Positions 55,326-64,000 of a stretch of DNA of 64,000 bases are shown here, piece after piece. This stretch comes from Siphlonurus alternatus (lineage: Eukaryota; Arthropoda; Insecta; Ephemeroptera; Siphlonuridae): NCBI GenBank assembly GCA_949825025.1, contig OX463787.1, forward strand, positions 2,294,001-2,358,000, given 5' to 3'. The position numbers and the translations under genes were made by a program. The notes under the pieces are model-generated. The model did no database searches. It was not told where the DNA came from and was given only the letters and a program-made list of their open reading frames with translations. Every line of letters begins with the position of its first letter. Within the stretch, counting starts at the first letter, position 1.

Positions 55326-58225
55326 GATTAAATAATAAAATATATATCATGGAAAAAATATAGTCTTATTTCGTCATGATGTATTATAAACAATTTGCAA
55401 AAAAAAAATTATCAGAAAAAAATATAGGCAGCTTTTTGTCTTTATAAAAATAAAAACACAAGTAGATTTAATTCAATTCTCATCTTTATTAATTCACAAC
55501 AAATTTATGGGATGATCAAGATTTTTTTTTTTTTTTTTTAATTTCTCATTTAAATGGCTATCACCCATAAGAACATAATAGTTCACAACCCTTAATATTT
55601 TTCTGCATTTTTTTTTTCTCTATATTTTTCAGAAATGAAATATATACTTTTTGTTATTTTTCATTTTTTTAAACATACTATTTAATATACTTTTAAATAT
55701 TTACACGAGATGAAAATGAGGTCTTTTAATAACAATGTTTAAATAAAATTAATTTAAAGAAGAAAAATTATTAATAACGATAGAAGCTTTTCTTTTAAAT
55801 AATCACAGATTATTTATTATCAAAAAAAAGCTTCAAAATTAAATAAAAAAATAAAATTTATTGCAACATTATAATTTGTTTATAATGATAATACTACACC
55901 CTGACAGCAATACAATATTTATAGATCACTTTATAGATTTTTTTTGTTTGTGCCATCCAAATAACTTGTTTCTTACACACACATATTATATTATTTAACA
56001 AAAGCATGTAGAATAAATTTTTAGGTAATTACAGAACAGGCTTTCGCTTTGATAATTTATTTCACAAAGCAAAGTTGAATAAAATAATTTTTAAAAAAAA
56101 ATCTTTGCTCTCTTTTAGTAAAAGAATAATTTCAATTCTCTAGTATGCAATAAAAGACGTTGTAAACCAACTTAGCAGCATGATACATGGCAAGTTTGCT
56201 ACAGTGAATTTTAGGCAATAAATGCTTGTAGCGGCATTCGTCATAACTTTTAACAGAGAAATAACTAGCAATGTTGTAAGGTCTATAAAGTAGGGAAAAG
56301 AAATTATTTAATTTTCTTACACTTTGAAACACATATCTTAATTCAAGAGCCCACTAGTGGAGATATAGATGAAAGGTTTTAATTGCATCAATGAACTGAG
56401 CATAAAATTAAAGTCAATGTTTTATAAATTAAAAGAAAAATGCCACTGGCAATCTTGCTTTTAAATGAAAATATGAAAAAGCTACACAGTTAAAGCAATT
56501 TATTATGTACTATTATGTACTTTTCTTTTTATTTTTTAACTTATTTAATTAAAATCCATCTCAGATAATATGACATTTTAAAAGTTCATGTTAAATTTTT
56601 CTCCAAGATTATTTTGGAAGGCACAAAGACACTAAGTTTGCAGAGTAGAAAATAGAGTACATTTTTATATAATATTATGTGTGTTCAGATGAAACTTTTG
56701 TGCATTCCATGACATCGCCGCAATACAGAGAAGGAACGGATATTTTTTTTTTTTTTTGAGAATGAAAAGTTTTTTTTACGTGCTTCACAGTTATAGTAGA
56801 ACATACAAAAATATATCATCATCAGCATTTTGTAAAATATACAGGCTATGTTTCCACCACACTTTCAAGTACATGGAAAGTTAATTTCCATTTTTTTTTA
56901 TGCCAGTAATATTTTAAAGACAATCGGAGAAAAATAAATATATATTTTTATATATTTTAGATGTATTTTTTTTATAAATACACTGATAGAATTTGACACG
57001 CATTTTATTTATTTTTCTCTTACAAATTTTAATATTAAGAAAATTTTCTATATTCTTTAAAACACATAATAAGGTTTTCAATATATTAGGTCTAAAGACC
57101 AAATTAAGAAAGTGTTTTTGGAATGAAAATTTTAAAATTAAAGGTTTTTATAAATAATTTAAATATCACTTTATGAACCAATATTATAAATTAAAAATAT
57201 AAATATGCATAAAATTATGGAATTTTTATGAAGATTTAAATGCACAATGGAAAATAATACAATCAACTGCAAAGAAACGAAGATAGAAAAATTTATTATT
57301 ATATTAAATGTGTGCGCGCTGCAGTCTAAACAATCATGTTATACAAATATTTATATTTTAGATACTTTTTTTATTATTATTAGTTTATGGAATGTTGTTT
57401 AATGGGAAGTAACATTATATTATATTTGCGTATTTGTATATATATATATTTTTTTTTAGAAGTTATTTTATAATACTAAAAAAAAAAAAATAAAAATAAT
57501 AATTTTGTTTACTAAATAACTATGACTAGAACTATTTTTTTAATATTTGTTTTGGTTTGATATTAAATTTGACAAAATATTAAAATTAAATAATCAACAA
57601 TTAAAAATTATAGTTTTCAAAATGAGAGCTTGAGTACCATGCGTGAAAAGACACAAGTATGATTTATATAATAAAATTCAAACACGAACATATTAAAACA
57701 TTAACAATTAAATAAAATAAATATGATATAAATTAATAAATGATAATTAATTATTATAATATACTATTGGCACTGATAAAAATTATATTTGTAAAATCAA
57801 TCGTCAAATTTATGATCAAAACAAAACAAAAATCTAATTATGTCAAATAATCCTTAAATATTTTTCAACAGTCTTTTCCTTTTTTTTTACATAAAAAAAA
57901 AAGAAAATGCAATTGAAGTATAATTATTTGCAGCTTTAATAATGTCCAAGTATTTAATTAATTTAAAAATTAAATATTTTTGTCTTTCGTTACACACTAT
58001 CACCATAATTAATATTATATAGCAATTGAAGTTGGTGGGGTATTCAATCATTATTATTTTTCATACAAGAGGACACGTATCCAGTTCTATAGTTGAATGG
58101 TTGCAGCACCTTGTAATGACAACTCCTTTTATGAAAAATAATAAAGATGAATGTATAGCTAAAGTAAAAAATACTGGAACACTTTATGTGCTAGACAATA
58201 TATCAAGAATTTAGAGGCTAATTAA

Positions 58226-58631
58226 GGTGATTGAGTGTAGCACCGGTATAGTTGGTAGCACTGACGTATCTTACAATGTTAATTTTTGAATCTACATATC
58301 TGAAGCAATTTTGAACCTAGGGCTTGGCTGATTGCAGAAATGTCAAAATTATGAGTTTATCTAGGGCACAGATTAAGTTTTTATGTCTTAAATTAAATTG
58401 TTTTTTAACATTTTTTAAAAAATAATAAGGATCTTTTAAAATTTTTAAAAAATAGTTTTATTTACTTAAAAGCATAAAAACTTAATCTGTGCCTTAGAAG
58501 AACTCATAATCTTGACATTTCTGCAATCAGCCAAGCCCTAGGTTCAAAATTGCTTCAGATATGTAGATTCAAAAATTAGCATTGTGAAGATACGTCAGTG
58601 TTACCAACTACCGGTGCTACACTCAAACACC
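58226..58631. mobile_element. 406-bp TTAA-type palindromic MITE
   Basis: Flanked by TTAA at 58,222 and 58,632. GGTGATTGAGTGTAGCACCGG at the left and CCGGTGCTACACTCAAA at the right are ends of arms about 170 bp long, including CCTAGGGCTTGGCTGATTGC and its complement. No ORF. Confidence 0.85.
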
Positions 58632-59994
58632 TTAAGCTCAATCTAGTATTAAATGGCAACATTGTGGTAGGCATTACAAGATATTCCCTTCACTCTCCTC
58701 TGTGTGCTGTGTTGCCAAATGATGCTAAATCAAGCTCGTCAAACGCTCGGTAGAAATTCTAGGACTCACTCAACTGAAGTGTTGCAGTTTTTGTGACGAT
58801 AACTCCCCTTCTGACCGTCACTGAATTTTACTAAATTAGTCAACATATAATAATTAATAAACAAACAAAAAGATCACAAGTTACAACAGAGCTGTACAAA
58901 TATCCCATCTAGGACCATATGGAAACTAAAATAATATTTAACATTGCGCTATATAATCTTAATTACCCACAATTGAATTAATTAAAATTATTTTATACAT
59001 TACAAGGTAATACTATAAATTTAGCAATTTCATTTGCTATTATAACAAATATAAAAGAAATTTTAGTATTTTTATTTTTCTATTTTTAACACAAATAAGT
59101 GTGATGAGAAAATTAAATATATTTAATTTTTTTTTTTAATAAATAGCCTCTATAACTTTATGAACGTTTATTTTTGGCATACAATATATTTTAAACTTAT
59201 TCGGTGTATTAAAAATAGAAATATAAAAATACCTGTCATAAGAGTAAAAAATATATACAATGTCCAATTAAATGAAGTCAATTGCAATTATAAATAATGG
59301 CAAACCTTACATTTACCGTGTTTGGTAGCTAGAGTTTTCAGACCTTATGAGGAAAGAGAAATCTTAACATTTATAATTAATGGCAAACCTTACATTTACT
59401 GTGTTTGGTAGCTAGAGTTTTTAAACCTTATTATAAGAAAAGAGAAATCTTAAAATTTAATACATTAAATGTTTTTTTACTGTGGCAAAAATAAAATTGG
59501 GTGACTTATTCAAGTTTGAAACCTAAAAAAGATTTTATTTATTATAGAATGCAGTGCACTTTTTTTAAAAAATATTTACACAAGAATACATAGCAATACA
59601 TGATAACCTAAATGTATTTAAAGGCAATTTTTTATAAATATATTATTGTACTTAAGTACATAATATTTATTCTCTTAAATCTAATATTGAAAGCACTTTT
59701 GGATATCTATTAAGATTTATTCTAAATTGAAAACAAGCTAAGTGAGTTCTACATTTTGAAGTTTAACCATTGCTAGATAAAATTTGTGACAATGCCTACA
59801 TGAGGTGGATAGCCCAAGACAGCTCGAACTTTAACCTTTTTTAGACTTTGTTAAGTAGTCTATGGAGGTGAAATATTTTTATAGACTGAATGTTCTTATA
59901 AGCTGTGCTAAATTATAATGCTGCATCTTTTAAACTTGTAGCAAAAGCAAATAACACTTGAGCTGTCTATCATAGGCCACTAGAAAGGCAGAAT

Positions 59995-60306
59995 GAGATA
60001 TTAGAATGTGAAAATTTTACTGGCTTAATCGAAAGAAGGGGTAAAAATATGGTACTGTGAATTTTTTCAGATGTTTTTGAGACCTGGAACTATTTTTAAA
60101 AAATTATTGAAAGTCTATTTTGATGACGTCACGGGCGGCACTCCTTAAGAAAAAGGATAGGGCAGTGCCGCCCGTGACGTCATAAAATAGACTTTCAATA
60201 ATTTTTTAAAAATAGTTCCAGGTCTCAAAAAAATCTGAAAAAATTCATATTTTTACCCCTTCTTTTGATTAAGCCACTAAAATTTTCACATCCTAATATC
60301 TCATTA
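59995..60306. mobile_element. Palindromic MITE, family 3
   Basis: Third copy. ATGAGATATTAGAATGTGAA to TCACATCCTAATATCTCAT, with GATGACGTCACGGGCGGCAC in the core. It lies just past the SIK stop codon. Confidence 0.9.
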
Positions 60307-60395
60307 CGAAACAACTTTTAGAAATAACATCCGTAACTTGCATTTAATTGGACATTATATAATATTAGTTTACACATAAAATTAGTAACACAAAA

Positions 60396-61339
60396 TTACA
60401 CCCTGATGCAAGATAATAGCTCATGACACAACTGGCTATATTGAAGCTGATCTCCTGAAATTCTCCTCATTCTAAGACCTCTAGAATCAGCCTCTCCTGA
60501 CACACTCAGTTCTATCTGGACTCCCCCCGGACCTTGTAACGCTAGACCACTTCTGTCGGCAGTCTCTCCAACAATCGAACCTCTAGCTACTAACTGCCCT
60601 CGTACATATTGTAAAATATCAGTCACACATAAAGTGGAACAAAAATCTGATAATGCAACTTCAAATGAACCAGACGATGTTTTTTGTAATTCGACCATAG
60701 GTAAATCATTATTAGGTGATTCATCGTAATAAGATGACGTTATATCTTGACTATCGGAATGATATAAATGATGAGATGGTGAATTTGGAGGAGGAAAACT
60801 ATGTCGTAATGTTTCATTTTTAACATACGAATCTTGTCTAGTTCTAGCATCTTGTCTTATAAAACAATTTCTTTGATTTTGAAATTGTTGTTGATGTATC
60901 ATAATATTATCATTATTATTTGAACTATCACTATTATTTATATTAATAATTTGTTGTTGCTGTTGCTGTTGTTGCATATGTTGTTGTAATTGTAAAGGTG
61001 TAATTTTACCTATACCTCTTGTAATAGAAGGTCGTAAAGGGTCACAAGAACTCAACATTGGGAATATTGTTGAAAAGTCTGTAAATCCCGCTGCTTCCGG
61101 AGTGCTAGTTTCACTTCCAGGGATTGTAACTTCTCCCAGTTCGTCTGTGATTGAGATCTGAGGGTTGCACAGCATGTGAGGGTGAGTTTGTGGTCTCGGT
61201 AAGTGAGGGGAATGTTCCATCACGTCCTCGGATATTCTGCCAAGGTTCGGAGGGGGCGGAGAGCTGCGGTGATGTTGCGGACTCGAGCAAATGGCCACCA
61301 CGCGAGGAGAAAGAATCGTGTTGGCATCCTCGGGTAGGC
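60396..61339 (-). CDS. SIK: Salt-inducible kinase (SIK), last coding exon
   Basis: The acceptor CTTCGCAG|GCCTACCC opens the exon at 61,339; it completes a Gly codon begun in the exon at 62,138. The protein has R-V-V-A-I-C, then P-Q-I-S-I-T-D-E-L-G-E-V-T, a stretch seen in SIK-family tails. A Q-rich and N-rich region and a basic/serine segment follow. The last 100 residues resemble a KA1-like domain, with L-R-M-R-R-I-S-G-D and L-C-H-E-L-L. The stop is at 60,396-60,398. SIKs are AMPK-related Ser/Thr kinases controlling CRTC and class IIa HDACs. The kinase domain lies right of the window. Whether it is the insect Sik2 or Sik3 gene is unsettled. Confidence 0.8.
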
Positions 61340-61608
61340 CTGCGAAGGTTAATGGGAAGTTAATTTTTTGAGGGTACTTTAAACAAACAGAGAATAGAAC
61401 AGATAAGTTTTTTTATTTAAATATGTTTACAAAAGAAAATAAATTTAGACAAAGAAGTGAAAAAGTAAAAATTTCTAGGCTAAAATCTATGTTATGAAAA
61501 TTCACTAATTATTGTCTTGTTAACTAACTGTTAATTTAATAATTAGTACTGTACCAATATTGTTGGAGCAAGTATACACAGCAAGATTTTTATCAATAAC
61601 CTTAAACT

Positions 61609-61611
61609 ATG

Positions 61612-61673
<62 letters not shown>

Positions 61674-61674
61674 A
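61609..61674. repeat. (AAAT)n microsatellite
   Basis: About 16 TAAA/AAAT units in the SIK intron. Confidence 0.95.
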
Positions 61675-62137
61675 TACAGTAAATAAAAAATACATTATAG
61701 AAAAAAAATTAAAAAATGTAACTTTTTCTTTACCATGTGATTTAAAAATTTAAAATTTCACTGAATTTGGTCTATATTTTTTTCATGGAAAATTATGGTG
61801 TCAGGAAGGTTTGCTGAAATTTTGAAATTTTTAGTGGTTCACTATCTACCAAGCCCACTGACATTAATCCTTAAATATTATTATTTTATATTGTTTGTGT
61901 GTTTGCATTCTATAACTACTGTATTTATCTATTTTGTAATTATGTCTGTGTTTATTGTGTTTACTATCATATAATGTAAAATTGTTAATTTTATTCCAAA
62001 TGTACACTTTATGTGTTTAATAAAAGACTTATATAATCATTAACTATTAGAACAGGTGGCTAATTATAGATATAATAAACATGATACCTCTAAGGACCAC
62101 GAGATAGGTCTAAATACAAAGTAGAGATATAACATAC

Positions 62138-62390
62138 CTGGTGATGCCCCCCTCGGCTGCTGTTGCTGTTGAAGCTGCAACCTCTGGAGGGTTTGTGTGA
62201 TGCAAGCGTTGTCCTGGCTTACGGAGGGGACGGAGGGGAGGTGGGAGGGGGAGGAGGGGACCGAGGTTCCGGGGGAGGGGGAGGAGGGAGAGAGGGAGGG
62301 GGGAGAGCACTGAGCCACGTTGGCCAGGTGTCGGGCGTGCCAGATCTGGAGTTCAGCCAGGCACTGAGAGTCGGCCAGTCCACTGTTCTT
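62138..62390 (-). CDS. SIK: Salt-inducible kinase (SIK), internal exon
   Basis: CTTTTCCTTACAG|AAGAAC starts the exon in phase 0 and CACCAG|GTATGT ends it in phase 1 (253 nt). It encodes L-A-E-L-Q-I-W-H-A-R-H-L, then a Pro/Ser-rich stretch and L-Q-R-L-Q-L-Q-Q-Q-Q-Q. The composition is low-complexity and GC-rich, matching the disordered middle of SIK proteins. The phases on both sides fit the neighbouring SIK exons exactly. Confidence 0.8.
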
Positions 62391-62411
62391 CTGTAAGGAA
62401 AAGAGACACAA

Positions 62412-62640
62412 AATTATTTTAAATAATTATTGAAAGTGTGGCCACGCCCCCTGGAAGCGTCAATAGGCGTCTATTCCCTATCTTTTATATTAAGGATTCA
62501 GAGGAGTGCCAATTTAACTTACAGAATTAATTATTTAAAAAAGTTCCAGTACTCAAAAAAATGTAAAAAAAATTCTGAGTAGTATAAATTGGTACCCTCT
62601 ATTCATTTCTGCAATAATTTTTTTTTCATGCAGGTTGTAC
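62412..62640. mobile_element. Family-1 MITE, 5' truncated
   Basis: AAAGTGTGGCCACGCCCCCT to TTCATGCAGGTTGTAC matches the centre and right arm of 3,088-3,410. It starts 22 bp from the SIK acceptor at 62,391. Confidence 0.85.
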
Positions 62641-63009
62641 ATAACAAAAAAAAAAGGGGGGGGGGGGCTTTGACACCAGTAATGTTACAGATAATTCAAA
62701 AGTTTGCACTTTTTAAGCGATCAAATATACAATGTTGATCATCTATTTCTGAAGAGTCTATATCTACGTGGAAGCGACCATTTGTCCCATTTGCTTTCGG
62801 AATATTTCGGATTTTATTTTATTTGCGCTATGCAGAGCCATCTTTTGTGTAAATTTTATACTAAAATCGATAGACGTGCTGATAGAGCACTGATAGAGCT
62901 TCTGAAAACACTCAAAAGATGACTCTGCATAGCGTAAATAAAGTAAAATCTGAACTATTCTGAAATCAAATGGGTGCTTCCACGTTGATATATTTTCTGC
63001 ATTTCTCAC

Positions 63010-63218
63010 CTGCAATTGATGACACTCGAGCTGCAGTTGCTTGACGCTCGAGTCGGAGCCGCACGTCTGAGGACTGCAGGACGGTCCTGGGCTTGGCGTG
63101 GAGCCGCGGTGGTACTGCAGAGATGAGGACGAAGTACAGCCCTCGCTGGCCCTGCGCACCGGACTGTAGCGTTCGAGCGGCAGATGCAGCGTGTTGACCT
63201 CCTTGAAACTGTCCCGAC
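63010..63218 (-). CDS. SIK: Salt-inducible kinase (SIK), exon with PKA-type site
   Basis: CTCAATATGTCCGCAG|GTCGG opens the exon with two bases of a split codon. TTGCAG|GTGAGA closes it in phase 0 (209 nt). N-T-L-H-L-P-L-E-R-Y-S-P-V-R-R-A-S-E-G is the SIK-family segment containing an R-R-x-S site, phosphorylated by PKA in known SIKs. S-S-V-K-Q-L-Q-L-E-C-H-Q-L-Q is the conserved coiled segment after it. These make the SIK assignment strong. The kinase and UBA domains are off the right edge. Confidence 0.85.
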
Positions 63219-64000
63219 CTGCGGACATATTGAGAGTGAGACGAGGAAAAAAATAGACAACCTGCAAGAATTTTGTACTGAACATTTGGAGAGAGGACCT
63301 CGAGTTTTGGATTGTCAATGTTCTAAGATCTTTTTGAACACCGTAACACCCTCTAAATTAGGGATTACTAGTGTAATTATTTTTTGATGGTAAAAAAATA
63401 TAAAATTTAGATCAGAACATAGAGAACAAAATGACTGTTCACTTTCTGAAGTAAAAAAAGTAATTATTCAGTCCAGTTTTTAAGATATTATTTTTTTTAG
63501 TTGAAAAAGATGATGATTTGACTTGATTTGAAAATGGACGCCTGATTTCCAATGATATTCTCAATATTTATATCTTGAATATCTCAAAAACTAGACTGAC
63601 TTTGGCTTCATTTTTTTTTTTTTTTTTTTTTTTTTGCTGAAAATTTATGTTATAATGTAAGGAAGGTTTTATTTTATTTTATTATATTTCCCGATTGTTA
63701 CATAAAATAACAGTTGGCCGGTGATACTAAAACAGTCCTATGTACAGGTTTACTATAATTTTCAGAGTGAATCACCATCTCCTAAGACTAATGACAATAA
63801 TCCTTAAGGGGAAAGACGCAGTGGAGTCATGTTATGTTTTTCCCAATGCTTGTGTTAAATATTTGCATGACTATGACGTCACAGCGTTTTGCAGTACAAT
63901 TTTAATAATGTTAGAGTGTTCAAAACAATCTTAAAAAATATTGATAATACATAACTTGAGGATAAATGCATATCCCAATATACAATACATGCAGATTGCC
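63219..64000. other. SIK intron
   Basis: AT-rich intronic sequence with a family-1 MITE end (ACAACCTGCAAGAA) at about 63,257 and a T-run of about 25 at 63,610. No exon seen. Confidence 0.5.

Larger units (their letters stand above)
53104..60395. other. 7.3-kb gap between SIK and the cassette array
   Basis: I see no coding exon. It holds very AT-rich sequence, a palindromic element with a tRNA-like core (55,059-55,325), a TTAA-type palindromic MITE (58,226-58,631), a direct repeat with GGCAAACCTTACATTTAC at 59,302 and 59,382, and a family-3 MITE (59,995-60,306). The SIK 3' UTR must lie in its right part. Confidence 0.45.

Noticed and set aside
62163..62396. Gly-rich + strand ORF
   Set aside because: It is antisense to the Pro/Ser-rich SIK exon, which has good splice sites and frame continuity.
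60396..63218. SIK exons as the shared partner of the cassettes
   Set aside because: They lie upstream of the cassettes on the same strand, end in their own stop codon, and include no phase-1 acceptor downstream of any cassette.

Overview
This is an AT-rich animal nuclear window with spliced genes, many palindromic MITEs, SINEs derived from 5S rRNA and tRNA, and one truncated LINE. The protein families (psq-like HTH, BED, THAP, FLYWCH, a Jockey/CR1-like LINE) and the repeat load suggest an arthropod, probably an insect. A hemipteran is a low-confidence guess. No gene is supported on the + strand apart from the LINE; every cellular coding exon lies on the - strand.

Right end (60.4-63.2 kb): three C-terminal exons of a salt-inducible kinase (SIK) gene, ending in a KA1-like tail, with its stop codon at 60,396.

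Main part (53.1 kb down to position 6): about 18 - strand 'cassettes'. Nearly all start with ATG and none contains its own 3' half. Each encodes a different DNA-binding module and ends at a plausible splice donor. In transcription order (right to left): a two-exon FAR1/FLYWCH-like zinc finger; a Myb/SANT-like domain; ten related cassettes with a psq-like HTH plus a C-x2-C...H-x5-H zinc finger (two damaged, one lacking the HTH); a FLYWCH finger; a two-exon CENP-B-type double HTH; three BED fingers; and a THAP finger at the window edge. By hand count every intact cassette ends in phase 1, that is, one base into a codon. This includes unrelated domain families and both two-exon cassettes, whose internal junctions are phase 2 but whose final donor is again phase 1. 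A phase 1-1 symmetric 66-nt exon lies at 44,392-44,457. In-frame stops follow the donors closely. I see no terminal exon between cassettes.

The simplest reading is a locus built like protocadherin or UGT1A genes: many alternative first exons, probably each with its own promoter, spliced to a shared 3' exon beyond the left edge. Here the variable part is the DNA-binding domain. This is the reverse of insect lola or mod(mdg4), where the 5' part is shared and the 3' finger varies. The shared exon is not in the window, so its function is unknown.

Two recurrent upstream motifs support separate promoters. One, close to TCGACCATACAnnCGCGAAC, lies upstream of four cassettes and in two orphan places. 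The other, close to GCCATCTATTG, lies 140-180 bp upstream of four cassettes. The gaps between cassettes hold repeats: TTAA-flanked palindromic MITEs, hAT-type MITEs with 8-bp target duplications, palindromic elements with TGACGTCA cores, 5S-derived SINEs, a nested LINE, (TA)n and (AAAT)n tracts, and clusters of the palindrome TTTACCGGTAAA.
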